Source: JAAGZL01 sp050291365 (lineage in GTDB: Bacteria; Pseudomonadota; Gammaproteobacteria; Chromatiales; Chromatiaceae). From it: 64,000 bases of DNA. Numbering within the stretch: the first letter of the stretch is position 1; each line of letters opens with the position of its first letter. Both the position numbers and the translations under genes were made by a program. The notes beneath the pieces are model-generated. The model was not told the DNA's origin. It worked only from the letters and a program-made list of their open reading frames with translations, and ran no database searches. Below, in pieces: positions 26,970-36,287 of the stretch. The DNA lies in NCBI GenBank assembly GCA_050291365.1, contig JBNKJS010000004.1, forward strand, positions 62,001 through 126,000. Direction: 5' to 3'.

Positions 26970-27043
26970 AATATCGTCATATTGCAAAGCTGCGGCCTAA
27001 CTATGTTGAATATATTGGTATTAGTATTTAATTTCTTCGGTCT

Positions 27044-27607
27044 TTATCCATATTTTGACTGAGCAACCATACGCCTGTGGTGTCGAAAAATCATCTTCTC
27101 TAGCTGATCCTGCACCACTTCTCCCATATCTTCAAACCTGGCTGTGACAGCAGTAACACCCCCTGCATCGTTAAGGGTTAATACCCTTGCAGCCAACTTC
27201 ATAGCCTCAGGAATTCTGTTGTCGACATAAATATTTATCCAGATTCTGTCCCCTTCAGCTGGTGGCTGTTCCTTACAGCCCCACTCTATACCCGCTGCAG
27301 ATAGCCTTACCTGAGCTGCATCTGGGAGATCAACGCTAGCTCTATCCAGCTTGGTCACCATCTCAAGAAGCAGATTTACCTTTGCCTCCAGCCTAATCAA
27401 GGCAGATTCTGTTTCTGACTCCTCATCTGTCTTCTCCTTGGCCGGCTCACCCAGTAGATTAACGCAACGAATCACATGCTCATTATGTTCATCTACTCTG
27501 GCGTAGTTAATTGATTGGGAGTCATGTTTTCTGGCAACCCATGAAACTGGTAGTAAATCTTCATAAGTCAGGCTATCAGAAAGTGGGTTTGTTTCAGAAA
27601 TTGTCAT
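27044..27607 (-). CDS. PilZ-like protein with altered c-di-GMP motif
   Basis: A 187-residue cytoplasmic protein. The C-terminal half (about 100-180) resembles a PilZ domain: VRLSAAGIEWGC takes the place of the (D/N)xSxxG motif but has Arg where Asp or Asn is expected, and an EGDRIWINIYV strand follows. No convincing RxxxR motif precedes it. A Glu-rich helical segment (about 58-85, EKTDEESETESALIRLEAKVN) could be a coiled coil. It may therefore be a PilZ fold that does not bind c-di-GMP itself. It lies downstream of fleQ's upstream region, on the same strand, and divergent from the CorC-type transporter. Confidence 0.65.
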   Translation of the reverse strand: MTISETNPLSDSLTYEDLLPVSWVARKHDSQSINYARVDEHNEHVIRCVNLLGEPAKEKTDEESETESALIRLEAKVNLLLEMVTKLDRASVDLPDAAQVRLSAAGIEWGCKEQPPAEGDRIWINIYVDNRIPEAMKLAARVLTLNDAGGVTAVTARFEDMGEVVQDQLEKMIFRHHRRMVAQSKYG

Positions 27608-27691
27608 CTATTCACCTGTGTTTACTTGACAGATTAGTGGCAGCATCATAGAAAGAAGATACATCAGCCATTATAGTGTAAACAGGCCTTT

Positions 27692-28954
27692 ATGAACGAT
27701 ATCCCATTAAGCATGTTATTCGGCATGCTTATCCTCCTTATTATGTTGTCGGCCTTTTTTTCCGGCTCAGAAACCGCGCTGATGACCATAAACCGCTATC
27801 GCCTGCGCCATATGAAAAACAGCGGTCATGCTGGTGCCACCCGCGCCCATAACCTGCTGAAGAGACCGGACCGCCTGATAGGACTTATCCTACTTGGTAA
27901 CAACTTTGTAAATATTCTGGCCTCTTCCCTAGCTACGGTCATTGCCATCAGGATGGGGGTAGAGGATCCAATCGCATATGCTGCATTTATATTGACCTTT
28001 GTTATCCTGATCTTTGCAGAGCTGACCCCAAAAACTCTAGCCGCGGTGCATCCGGAAAAGCTGGCATTCCCCGCCGCATTTATTTACAAACCACTTCTTA
28101 AACTTCTCTATCCGATAATCTGGCTGGTAAATATTATCGCGAACACTCTGTTGAGGTTGTTCGGTATTTCACCTGACGATATAGATGATCAGAACCTGAG
28201 TCAGGATGAACTGCGCACTGTGGTAGCTGAAGCTGGGGCCATGGTCCCCAAGAGGCATCAGAAGATGCTGCTCAGCATACTTGACCTGCAAAACGAAACC
28301 GTTGAAGACATAATGATCCCGCGTAATGAGCTAGACGGCATTGACCTGGAGGACAGCATTGAAGAGATCATTACCCAACTACAGAATAGCTTCTACACCA
28401 GGATGGTGGTGTTCGACAACGGCATTGATAATCTGGTTGGGGTTATCCACATTCGCAACGCCATGATCGCTTTCACCCAAGGGGAGTTAACCAAGGAAAA
28501 AATAAAAGAGATAGTGGAAGAGCCATACTTCATTCCGGAGGGAACACCACTAAACAGACAGCTTCTCAACTTTCAGCGTGAGAAAAAAGGTTTCGGCCTG
28601 GTAGTGGACGAGTATGGAGATCTATTGGGGCTAGTTACCCTAGCTGACCTGCTCGAAGAGATCGTGGGTGAGTTTACCACCGACCCCTCTGACAATGTTC
28701 CAGATGTTCAACCACAGGATGACGGCAGTTTTCTGGTGGCTGGTAGCGCGGAAATACGGGAGCTGGTAAAGGTATTCAACTGGGATCTTCCGGAAGATGG
28801 ACCCAGAACGATTAATGGTCTGATCATTGAGTATATGGAGGCCATACCACAGCCTGGAACATCACTGCTACTTGAGGGTTATCCAATTGAGATATTACAA
28901 ACCCACGATAATGCAGTGAAGATGCTCAAGATTTGGCCAGATCAGCGCAAATAA
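27692..28954 (+). CDS. CNNM/CorC family transporter (HlyC/CorC, DUF21-CBS)
   Basis: A 420-residue membrane protein. The N-terminal DUF21 domain has several membrane helices (about 5-30, 60-85, 95-120, 130-155) with the family motif AFFSGSETALMTINRYRLR. Two CBS domains follow (about 205-330, with VEDIMIPRNELDGID and EEPYFIPEGTPLNRQL), then a CorC_HlyC domain (DGSFLVAGSAEIREL). The layout matches E. coli YfjD and Salmonella CorB-type proteins linked to magnesium or cobalt efflux. The transported ion cannot be told from sequence. Confidence 0.9.
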   Translation: MNDIPLSMLFGMLILLIMLSAFFSGSETALMTINRYRLRHMKNSGHAGATRAHNLLKRPDRLIGLILLGNNFVNILASSLATVIAIRMGVEDPIAYAAFILTFVILIFAELTPKTLAAVHPEKLAFPAAFIYKPLLKLLYPIIWLVNIIANTLLRLFGISPDDIDDQNLSQDELRTVVAEAGAMVPKRHQKMLLSILDLQNETVEDIMIPRNELDGIDLEDSIEEIITQLQNSFYTRMVVFDNGIDNLVGVIHIRNAMIAFTQGELTKEKIKEIVEEPYFIPEGTPLNRQLLNFQREKKGFGLVVDEYGDLLGLVTLADLLEEIVGEFTTDPSDNVPDVQPQDDGSFLVAGSAEIRELVKVFNWDLPEDGPRTINGLIIEYMEAIPQPGTSLLLEGYPIEILQTHDNAVKMLKIWPDQRK

Positions 28955-28980
28955 CCCAGTTCACAAAAACTCTCATTATA

Positions 28981-29010
28981 TTGAATGCAAAAAATGAAAA
29001 AAGTTATACT
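28981..29010 (+). promoter_or_regulatory. Sigma70-type promoter upstream of the FHA gene
   Basis: TTGAAT (28981-28986), an 18-base A-rich spacer and TATACT (29005-29010). Both boxes match the consensus at five of six positions. Transcription would begin about 48 bases before the FHA gene start. Confidence 0.5.
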
Positions 29011-29064
29011 AGCGATCAGTTGATGCGATTCTCGAATATAGCTTCTGCCAGCTTTTGATAATAA

Positions 29065-29454
29065 ATGAATAATAGATCTGAAGACACGAATACAACCTCA
29101 AACCCAACTCATATTTCAGGGGAAGCAGCCTTCGACAAAATCGTCCGTGATCTCGATGCGCTGCCAGCCGGTTTTGTTCAGATAACCAATGGCGAGCATA
29201 TTGGGAGAATTATAGCCCTCAACCGCTCTATGACACGCTTAGGACTATCGGGTAATGCTTGTGCCATAGTAGCCAATCGAGGCGATGAGGGATATTTTCT
29301 GACCCCCCTGGATGGAAAGGCCTATCCATTAGTGAACGGCAAACCTACCGGCGATGCCACTATTCAGCTTTCCGATGGCGCCATCATTGAGATAGATGGC
29401 ATCCAGATGAAATTCCATCAAGGAAACTCTTCTCCTGCCGATACAACTCTTTAA
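29065..29454 (+). CDS. FHA domain-containing protein
   Basis: A 129-residue soluble protein. After a Ser/Thr/Asn-rich N-terminus, about residues 35-125 resemble a forkhead-associated domain: strand pattern GEHIGRIIALNRSMTRLGLSG, then YFLTPLDGKAYPLVNGKP and IQLSDGAIIEIDGIQMKF. FHA domains bind phosphothreonine peptides. The usual Ser-x-x-His of the binding loop is not obvious here, so ligand binding is uncertain. It is followed by a PilZ gene on the same strand. Confidence 0.7.
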   Translation: MNNRSEDTNTTSNPTHISGEAAFDKIVRDLDALPAGFVQITNGEHIGRIIALNRSMTRLGLSGNACAIVANRGDEGYFLTPLDGKAYPLVNGKPTGDATIQLSDGAIIEIDGIQMKFHQGNSSPADTTL

Positions 29455-29563
29455 CAAACCACAAAACCCGATAGTAGCGCTCTCTAATTAACCAGCGGAT
29501 TTATGGTTTATAATCTATTATGTGCCGGGCGGCCGGTTTCAAGATATATAAAGAGGAAACATT

Positions 29564-29935
29564 ATGGTCAGCGAAAACAGCGAAAATAGACGTAAATTCC
29601 AGCGCGTACTGTTCGATGCTGATACCAGGATTGAAATAGACTCCGTAACTATGTCAGCAAGGTTGATCGACATCTCACTCAATGGCGCCCTACTGGAAAG
29701 ACCCAAACACTGGTCTACTGCTACCGGTGAAAATGTTTCTATCTCAATAAATCTTGATCAGGAGGAAGAGTTCTCTATCCATATGCAGGCCGAGGTCGCT
29801 CATATTGATGATGATAAGGTTGGGTTGCACTGCAGACATATAGATATGGAGAGCATCACCAATCTGCGTCGTCTGTTGGAGCTAAACCTGGGAGATCCAG
29901 ATCTGCTGGAGCGCGAACTGGCTGTACTAGGCTAG
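29564..29935 (+). CDS. PilZ domain protein (c-di-GMP receptor)
   Basis: A 123-residue single-domain PilZ protein. It has both c-di-GMP motifs in canonical form: RKFQR (RxxxR, near residues 10-14) and DISLNG (DxSxxG) followed by a beta-barrel (VSISINLD, MQAEVAHIDDDKVGLHC). A C-terminal helix (SITNLRRLLELNLGD) completes the fold. AGAGGA lies about seven bases before the ATG. It probably senses c-di-GMP, perhaps in motility control since it lies near the flagellar regulators; the target is unknown. Confidence 0.88.
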   Translation: MVSENSENRRKFQRVLFDADTRIEIDSVTMSARLIDISLNGALLERPKHWSTATGENVSISINLDQEEEFSIHMQAEVAHIDDDKVGLHCRHIDMESITNLRRLLELNLGDPDLLERELAVLG

Positions 29936-30008
29936 GGGCAGATAACATCTGACTAAGTCCCTGGCGGCCTAGGCGCTGCCTGTGCGTCTTGAGATGCGAA
30001 GCGGTTAC

Positions 30009-30395
30009 TTAATCTGGCGTACCTTGCCATAACATCTTATAGCCCATCTCATATGTATCTGAACAGTACTCAGACAGGGCGCTGAACCTCTCTTTAAAAA
30101 CGGTGTCCGCGTGGGACTTCTCATGCTGCTCAAACGATCTCCAGTAGGTCATAATGACCAGGTGGTCATCACTCTTTTTGTCGGGATCAAATGAACCCTG
30201 CTCAGAAACAAACCCCGTATATTCGAAGACCTGACCGCCGATAAAGCCACCCTCTTCATCCCCATAGGTATTCTTCACGACATTACACATCTCGCCCAGA
30301 GCGAGCTCCACATCTTCAGAGCTAACTCCCTGCTTCAACTTGATGACGTTAAACAACATTACTACGCCAAATGGAATGGTGATTGGTTCAAACAT
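30009..30395 (-). CDS. Small ABM-like (dimeric alpha/beta-barrel) protein
   Basis: A 128-residue protein of unknown function. The pattern LFNVIKLKQG, a helix, then LVIMTYWRSFEQHEKSHADTVFKERF, with Trp and a conserved-looking His, is what antibiotic-biosynthesis-monooxygenase-like stress-barrel domains show. This is a fold-level guess. GGGAG lies seven bases before the ATG at 30395. The gene lies downstream of radA on the same strand with a 53-base gap. Confidence 0.55.
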   Translation of the reverse strand: MFEPITIPFGVVMLFNVIKLKQGVSSEDVELALGEMCNVVKNTYGDEEGGFIGGQVFEYTGFVSEQGSFDPDKKSDDHLVIMTYWRSFEQHEKSHADTVFKERFSALSEYCSDTYEMGYKMLWQGTPD

Positions 30396-30448
30396 CTATA
30401 GTCTCCCATTATCAAACCTTGATTCAATAATAGACAACTATTCAGGAA

Positions 30449-31816
30449 TCATATTGCATCCAGCGCATCTGAAAGACGATCAACAGCAATAATCTCAACT
30501 CCATCCATACTTTTCTTAGGAGCATTAGCCCTAGGGAGTATTACCCGTTTAAAACCGTGCTTTGCCGCCTCTTGCAGCCTCTCCTGGCCACTGGGAACAG
30601 GCCTAATCTCACCGGCCAGACCAACCTCGCCAAAAATAGCCAGATCATGGGGTAGAGGGCGATCACGGAAGCTAGATAACACCGCTAGTAACACCGGCAA
30701 ATCAGCGGCAGTTTCGGTAATACGCACCCCCCCAACCACGTTGATATAGACATCCTGATCGAACATAGCTATGCCGCCATGCCGATGCAGCACCGCAAGG
30801 AGCATACTCAGACGATTCTGCTCCATTCCCAGGGTAACCCGCCTGGGATTGCCCAGTTGACTCTCATCCACCAGGGACTGCACCTCCACCAGCAAAGGTC
30901 GACTGCCCTCGCGGGTAACCAGGATAGCGCTGCCAGGCACCTCCTTCTGATGTTTAGACAGAAATATAGCTGAGGGGTTGGTTACCTCGCGCAGGCCTTT
31001 GTCGGTCATAGCGAATACGCCAAGCTCATTCACTGCGCCAAAGCGGTTTTTGATGGTGCGAATCAGGCGGAACTGACTCCCATGCTCTCCCTCAAAATAG
31101 AGCACGGTATCCACCATATGCTCCAATACCCTGGGACCGGCCAAGGTGCCCTCTTTGGTTACATGTCCAACCAGAAAAATAGCTGTACCCATCTGTTTGG
31201 CAAAGCGCACCAATTGGGCCGTAGACTCCCGTACCTGTGCCACTGACCCCGGAGCCGACTGTAACTGCTCGGTATAAACGGTCTGGATAGAGTCGATCAC
31301 CATCACAGTGGGGCGCTCAATGGATGCCTGCTTCAGGATAGTCTCAACGCAGGTCTCGGTGAAAAGCTTAAGGCCATCACAGGGCAAACCAAGGCGGTGG
31401 GCGCGCATACTGATCTGTTCTGGAGACTCTTCACCGCTGATATAGAGGGTTGAGACATTCCCCTGAAATTTAGTCATAGCCTGAATAAGAAGGGTCGATT
31501 TGCCGATTCCAGGATCACCCCCGATCAGCACCACCGAACCAGAGACCAGCCCACCGCCCAGCACTCGGTCAAGTTCCGTGATGCCGGTGGAGATACCTCT
31601 GTTCTGGGATGGCTCTACCTCTGACAGGGCGAATACCTGAGAGGCTGGGACATCTCCAGCATAACCTGAGAAACGGCTATTCCTGCCCCCACTGGTTCTG
31701 GCGGCAGTCTCGCTCAGACTGTTCCAGGCGCCGCAATCAGGACACTGTCCAGACCATTTGGGAAACATCCCTCCACACTCTTTGCAACTGTAAGCTGTCT
31801 TCTCTTTAACGCTCAC
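30449..31816 (-). CDS. radA: DNA repair protein RadA (Sms)
   Basis: A RecA-like branch-migration ATPase. From GTG at 31816 the protein has 455 residues and begins MSVKEKTAYSCKECGG. This start forms a GTGA overlap with the alr stop; the longer frame to 31861 adds 15 residues inside alr. It has a C4 zinc finger (CKECGGMFPKWSGQCPDC), Walker A GGDPGIGKSTLL, the RadA signature KNRFGAVNELGVF and a C-terminal Lon-like domain (VVGGVRITETAADLPVLLAVLSS). The dnaB-alr-radA order is a conserved gammaproteobacterial cluster. Confidence 0.96.
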   Translation of the reverse strand: MSVKEKTAYSCKECGGMFPKWSGQCPDCGAWNSLSETAARTSGGRNSRFSGYAGDVPASQVFALSEVEPSQNRGISTGITELDRVLGGGLVSGSVVLIGGDPGIGKSTLLIQAMTKFQGNVSTLYISGEESPEQISMRAHRLGLPCDGLKLFTETCVETILKQASIERPTVMVIDSIQTVYTEQLQSAPGSVAQVRESTAQLVRFAKQMGTAIFLVGHVTKEGTLAGPRVLEHMVDTVLYFEGEHGSQFRLIRTIKNRFGAVNELGVFAMTDKGLREVTNPSAIFLSKHQKEVPGSAILVTREGSRPLLVEVQSLVDESQLGNPRRVTLGMEQNRLSMLLAVLHRHGGIAMFDQDVYINVVGGVRITETAADLPVLLAVLSSFRDRPLPHDLAIFGEVGLAGEIRPVPSGQERLQEAAKHGFKRVILPRANAPKKSMDGVEIIAVDRLSDALDAI

Positions 31817-32898
31817 TGTCCCCGGCCCTGCACAAACTCGACCCTGCCGGTGACCTGACAAAATAGTTCATAGGAGATGGTTCCAGCGTGTTGGGCCACT
31901 ATCTCGGCGGCCAGCCCATCGCCCCAAAGAACGGCAGGATCGCCGATTTTTGCATCTGGCTGGCTACTCAGGTCTACGGTGATCATATCCATGGATACCC
32001 GTCCTATCAGGGGTACTATCTCTCCGTTCAGCAATATCGGTGTACCTGATGGGGCGTGCCTGGGATAGCCGTCACCATAGCCGATTGCTACCACCCCTAC
32101 CGGCATATCTTCCGGGCAGATCCAGCTCTTGCCATAACCAACACCATCGCCCTTACAAAAGTTATGTTTTGCAATCAGGGTGCTCTGCAGGGTCATTACC
32201 GGGCGCAGGCCATCATCCACACCAGTTCTGCCGTTAAAAGGAGAGGAGCCATAGAGCATGATTCCAGGTCGTACCCAATCCAGATGTGAATCCGGCCAGT
32301 TCAGGATGCCGCCGGAATTGGCAATACTGCCAATGGCTCCGGTCTGTTCGATCAATGGCTTGGTCAACCTGATCTGATGATCTGTCTCTGGGTTCTGCGG
32401 ATCATCCGCATTGGAGAGATGGGTCATGATCCCCACTCCATCCGCCACCGACTCGCATGCGCACAGGGCGTTATAGGCCTCCATGGCCTCTGCCACGGGA
32501 AAGCCCAAACGATGCATACCGGTATCAACCTTGAGCCAGCAGGTTACGGCAGCAGAGAGAGAGTTCTGTTGTAGTGTAGCCAGCTGCCCAGGCTCATGAA
32601 TCACCAGACGCAGATTATTTGCTACTGCCTGCGATAACTCTTCCTTACTAAAAAAACCTTCAAGAATCACTATGGGCGATGTGATACCGGCTTGGCGCAG
32701 CTGTATTCCCTCCCCCACCCTGGCAACTGCAAAACTGTCTGCGTCCTTCAGGGTATTTGCCACTGTCAGCATGCCGTGACCGTAGGCGTTGGCCTTCAGC
32801 ATAGCCATCACGCGGCTGTTTGGGGCTGATGCGCGTACCCGTTGCAGATTGTGCTCAAGTGCGGAAAGATCGATAAAGGCCTGAGGACCAAGACCCAT
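31813..32898 (-). CDS. alr: Alanine racemase
   Basis: A 361-residue PLP enzyme that makes D-alanine for peptidoglycan. The PLP-lysine motif VMAMLKANAYGHG is near residue 35. The barrel continues with WLKVDTGMHRLGF and ISNSGGIL-like IANSGGILNWP. The second catalytic region shows VGYGKSWI and IGRVSMDMITVDLS. Full length. Its ATG shares one base with the dnaB stop (TGATG) and its stop overlaps the radA start, so the three genes form a tight operon. Confidence 0.96.
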   Translation of the reverse strand: MGLGPQAFIDLSALEHNLQRVRASAPNSRVMAMLKANAYGHGMLTVANTLKDADSFAVARVGEGIQLRQAGITSPIVILEGFFSKEELSQAVANNLRLVIHEPGQLATLQQNSLSAAVTCWLKVDTGMHRLGFPVAEAMEAYNALCACESVADGVGIMTHLSNADDPQNPETDHQIRLTKPLIEQTGAIGSIANSGGILNWPDSHLDWVRPGIMLYGSSPFNGRTGVDDGLRPVMTLQSTLIAKHNFCKGDGVGYGKSWICPEDMPVGVVAIGYGDGYPRHAPSGTPILLNGEIVPLIGRVSMDMITVDLSSQPDAKIGDPAVLWGDGLAAEIVAQHAGTISYELFCQVTGRVEFVQGRGQ

Positions 32899-34301
32899 CA
32901 GTAATCCTCTGCGCCATATATATCGGTGGCGTAGTTTTCAAATTTGGTGTATTGACCAAGGAAGGTGAGCCGAACCTTGCCGATGGGGCCATTTCTCTGC
33001 TTGCCGATAATAATCTCAGCACTGCCCTTATCCGGGCTATCTTCGTTATAGACCTCATCGCGGTAGATAAAGACCACCACATCAGCGTCCTGCTCGATAC
33101 TGCCAGACTCCCTCAAGTCTGACATCACCGGGCGTTTGTTGGGGCGTTGTTCCAAATTACGGTTAAGCTGGGACAGGGCCACCACCGGCACATTCAACTC
33201 CTTGGCCAGGGCCTTGAGTGAGCGTGAGATAAAGGAGATCTCTGTGGCCCGATTCTCCCCAGCTGAAGGCGCCTGCATCAGTTGCAGATAGTCGATGACT
33301 ATCATCCCCAGATCACCATGCTCTCTTTTCAAACGACGCGCCTTGGCCCTGATCTCGGTAGGGGTAAGGGCTGCAGTATCATCTATAAACAGGGGTGCAT
33401 CCGCCAGGATACTAACCGCAGATGTGAGACGCGGCCACTCATCATCTTCCAGCTTTCCTGTACGTACCCGGTGTTGATCTATGCGGCCTAGGGAGGACAT
33501 CATGCGCATGGCCAGTGAGTCTCCAGGCATCTCCATACTGAATACCGCCACTGGTACCTTTTTGTTTATGGCAACATTCTCTGCCATATTCATAGCAAAG
33601 GTGGTCTTACCCATGGAGGGACGACCTGCAACTATGATCAGATCAGCCGGCTGCAAACCAGAGGTCATTTCGTCGAAATCAGAGAAACCGGAACTAAGGC
33701 CAGTGATGGGTTCGTCCTGTTGAAACAGGGTTTCGATTCGATCCACCGCCTTGGTCAACAAATTCTTGATAGAGGCAAAACCACCGCCTCCACGAGACAT
33801 CTGCTCAGATATCTCGAATACCTTCTGCTCAGCCACATCCAGCAAAGCGGTGCTGTCCTTACCATCTGGCTGAAACCCACTATCCGCAATCTCGGTGCCA
33901 ACCTTAATCAGCTGGCGCATAACCGAGTATTCACGCACTATATCCGCATAGGCTCTAATATTGGCTGCACTAGGGGTATCTTTAGCCAAGGTACCAAGGT
34001 AGGCCAGTCCTCCCACATCCTCCAGAGCAGCAACCTTCTCTAACTCTTCGGATAGGGTTATCACATCAAAGGGTTTGCTCTGCTCAGCCAGTTGATGGAT
34101 CGCGCGGAAGATAAGCTGATGCTCACGACGGTAGAAGTCGATATCCACCACCCGGTCGGCAATCTGATCCCAAGAGCTATTCTCTAACATGAGACCGCCC
34201 AGGACAGACTGCTCACCCTGAATTGAGTGAGGAGGAACACGCAGTGCGTCAGCGACAGATTCGCCTGACATCATAGCTGGTGGAAATGAATACTCTTGCA
34301 T
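32898..34301 (-). CDS. dnaB: Replicative DNA helicase DnaB
   Basis: A 467-residue hexameric 5'-3' helicase that unwinds DNA at the replication fork. The N-terminal domain (VPPHSIQGEQSVLGGLMLENSSWDQI) interacts with the primase. The RecA-like C-terminal domain has Walker A AGRPSMGKTTFAMN, Walker B DLGMIVIDYLQLM and the ALSQLNRNLEQRPNKRP motif. No intein is present. The ATG at 34301 has only a weak ribosome-binding site, and Met9 or Met10 are alternatives. The gene follows a terminator, so it must have its own promoter in the 300-base gap upstream. Confidence 0.97.
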   Translation of the reverse strand: MQEYSFPPAMMSGESVADALRVPPHSIQGEQSVLGGLMLENSSWDQIADRVVDIDFYRREHQLIFRAIHQLAEQSKPFDVITLSEELEKVAALEDVGGLAYLGTLAKDTPSAANIRAYADIVREYSVMRQLIKVGTEIADSGFQPDGKDSTALLDVAEQKVFEISEQMSRGGGGFASIKNLLTKAVDRIETLFQQDEPITGLSSGFSDFDEMTSGLQPADLIIVAGRPSMGKTTFAMNMAENVAINKKVPVAVFSMEMPGDSLAMRMMSSLGRIDQHRVRTGKLEDDEWPRLTSAVSILADAPLFIDDTAALTPTEIRAKARRLKREHGDLGMIVIDYLQLMQAPSAGENRATEISFISRSLKALAKELNVPVVALSQLNRNLEQRPNKRPVMSDLRESGSIEQDADVVVFIYRDEVYNEDSPDKGSAEIIIGKQRNGPIGKVRLTFLGQYTKFENYATDIYGAEDY

Positions 34302-34601
34302 CTATGGTTATTTTAACCCGCGTTTTCCAGGTGGAATAAACTACCAAATGACTCGATTTATTAATATCGGAGCGATAGTAGAGCTACTTTTGTTGCCTGC
34401 CCCTGTATCTGTTCATCTGCCCAGATCAGAAGCCATATCATAAACCTAGAAATTGCTGCATACCATAACTCTGTTCGCAAAATAATTTGCTTGCGTCATT
34501 TTTTTAGGCAACAAAAAGCCGGGCCGGGGCAAATGGACCCCAGTCCGGCCTTATCTGGAATAGAAAACCCCTGAATGATCAAGGGGTTCCCGTGCTATTC
34601 C
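34302..34601. other. Intergenic region between rplI and dnaB
   Basis: 300 bases with no gene. The right part holds the rplI-operon terminator. The left part (about 34302-34500) is AT-rich and must contain the dnaB promoter, but I see no box pair good enough to name. No tRNA-like sequence was seen. Confidence 0.5.
34513..34549 (-). terminator. Rho-independent terminator after rplI
   Basis: On the minus strand a 12-base arm (34549-34538) pairs with 34529-34518, with one mismatch and one G-T pair, around an 8-base loop, followed by TTTTTG (34517 leftward). The stem is very GC-rich. It ends the rpsF-rpsR-DUF2232-rplI transcription unit about 50 bases after the rplI stop. Confidence 0.85.
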
Positions 34602-35051
34602 CTACTCTTCAGGAACAACAACCAGCTTGAGCATGGCATCCACATCGGTATGCAGGTGAATTACCACCTCAAACTCACCGATAATGTGGAACGGGCCTTC
34701 TGGCAAGCGCACTTCACGCTTCTCAATCGCCACGCCGGCCTCCGTAGCGGCCTCAGCGATATCCGCTGTGCCAACAGAACCGAAAAGCTTGCCCTCATCA
34801 CCGGCCTTACGGCTGATGCTGATACTAAGTGCTTCGATCTTAGCCTTGCGCTCTTCTGCGGCAGCTAGCGCCTCTGCAGCTGCTTTCTCCAACTCTGCGC
34901 GACGCGCTTCGAAGGTCTCAAGGTTTTCCTTGGTTGCGAACACGGCTCGACCGGTTGGCACCAAGTAGTTTCTTCCATACCCTGACTTAACATGAACCTT
35001 GTCGCCAAGAGCCCCAAGATTTTCGATCTTTTGTAACAGAATTACTTCCAT
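34602..35051 (-). CDS. rplI: 50S ribosomal protein L9
   Basis: A 149-residue ribosomal protein with the N-terminal RNA-binding motif MEVILLQKIENLGALGDKVHVKSGYGRNYLVPTGRA. A long connecting helix (about 42-75) is rich in Ala, Glu and Lys, and a C-terminal domain follows. Length is standard. GAGGT lies eight bases before the ATG. It is the last gene of the rpsF operon. Confidence 0.98.
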   Translation of the reverse strand: MEVILLQKIENLGALGDKVHVKSGYGRNYLVPTGRAVFATKENLETFEARRAELEKAAAEALAAAEERKAKIEALSISISRKAGDEGKLFGSVGTADIAEAATEAGVAIEKREVRLPEGPFHIIGEFEVVIHLHTDVDAMLKLVVVPEE

Positions 35052-35080
35052 CGTAGCTACCTCTGAAAGGTGTAATATAT

Positions 35081-36004
35081 TTAACTTGTCTCGCCCGGAC
35101 CTTCACCCTTTCCGAAACGAGTCCTGAAATCCAACATGGCATCCAATACTCCAATGGTTGCCAACAAAATCAACATGTAATGCATGCCAATGATCAGCAG
35201 GATATACATCCCAAACAACCAACCATAGCTGGCATTAAGCTGCGCCCTAAGTCCATGGGCCAGAGCCAACCCCTGCAGCAGATATGCCATTATCAGCAAC
35301 ATTGCCAGATAATCCAGCATAGGTCTGCCAACAGTCACATCCGTCGACAGCAGCGCAATCACGGCAACGGCCAACAGGGCCAGTGGCCGTGGTAACCTCA
35401 ACTGGTGGAATTCATCTCTAAATCCACCGGGATTAAACAACAGCGATTGCCACCAACGCCCCAATAGCAGTGACGCTATCAGTTGCAGGAAAAAACCTGC
35501 CGCCATCATGCCTGTCATCCAATGAGACAGTACCTCCAGCAGAAGTTTCCTCTGCCCTGCTTCCAGGCCCTGGGCCTGACCGAGGCTCTCTATCATCGGC
35601 CCCAGTACTTTGCTCCATTGAGTTGCCGGATCACTATATTGTAGGTAGTGAATAACTATCAGTAACACTCCAAACAGAAGCGCTAAGATAGTTGTGTATG
35701 CCAGTGACCTACTTGATCTCAGCATTAGGGCTAAGATCCAGACTGGCAACCATAACAACAGCGTGGCGCCAACCACCGGTATTACATTCACCTGTACCAG
35801 CATAGCTAGCAAGGAACAGGCAATTGCACTCAATAGTGCAACCAATAAACCGTCCCGCAACCCCACTCTCAGTGTTACTAGGGCAACCCCAGCAGAACTT
35901 ATTATGGCTAACGGGGGAAATAACACAGATAACAGCGCAATAATGCTAATCGCCATTACCGCCTGCGATCTCCCCTGCATCACAAAGGATGCCAGTAAAC
36001 GCAT
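35081..36004 (-). CDS. DUF2232 (YybS-like) membrane protein
   Basis: A 307-residue protein with about eight membrane helices, including segments near residues 15-45, 50-75, 78-110, 112-125, 165-190, 210-230, 235-250 and 265-290. This family of unknown function is typically encoded between rpsR and rplI in many gammaproteobacteria, which is the position here, and the assignment rests on that and on the helix pattern. No catalytic motif is visible. Confidence 0.85.
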   Translation of the reverse strand: MRLLASFVMQGRSQAVMAISIIALLSVLFPPLAIISSAGVALVTLRVGLRDGLLVALLSAIACSLLAMLVQVNVIPVVGATLLLWLPVWILALMLRSSRSLAYTTILALLFGVLLIVIHYLQYSDPATQWSKVLGPMIESLGQAQGLEAGQRKLLLEVLSHWMTGMMAAGFFLQLIASLLLGRWWQSLLFNPGGFRDEFHQLRLPRPLALLAVAVIALLSTDVTVGRPMLDYLAMLLIMAYLLQGLALAHGLRAQLNASYGWLFGMYILLIIGMHYMLILLATIGVLDAMLDFRTRFGKGEGPGETS

Positions 36005-36059
36005 AATCCTATCCGGATCTCTGACGCAAGGGGGTTATACCCAAGCGTAGAAAAAACTT

Positions 36060-36287
36060 TTACTGATGCTTATCAGTGTACGGCAACAGCGCAACATAAC
36101 GTGCGCGCTTGATAGCCGTAGAAAGTTGACGCTGATACTTGGCCTTGGTGCCAGTGATACGGCTTGGCACTATGCTGCCATTCTCACTGATATAAGCCTT
36201 TAGCAGATTAAGATCCTTATAATCAATATCTGTAATCTTCTCAGCGGTAAAACGGCAGTATCTTCTGCGGCGAAAATAACGTGACAT
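36060..36287 (-). CDS. rpsR: 30S ribosomal protein S18
   Basis: 75 residues from ATG at 36287, which encodes MSRYFRRRRYCRF and is preceded by GGAGAG seven bases upstream. The frame is open for five more codons but those lack a ribosome-binding site. Conserved parts: DYKDLNLLKAYISENGSIVPSRITGTKAKYQRQL and the basic C-terminus. S18 pairs with S6 on the ribosome. Note that no priB gene lies between rpsF and rpsR, unlike in enteric bacteria. Confidence 0.98.
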   Translation of the reverse strand: MSRYFRRRRYCRFTAEKITDIDYKDLNLLKAYISENGSIVPSRITGTKAKYQRQLSTAIKRARYVALLPYTDKHQ

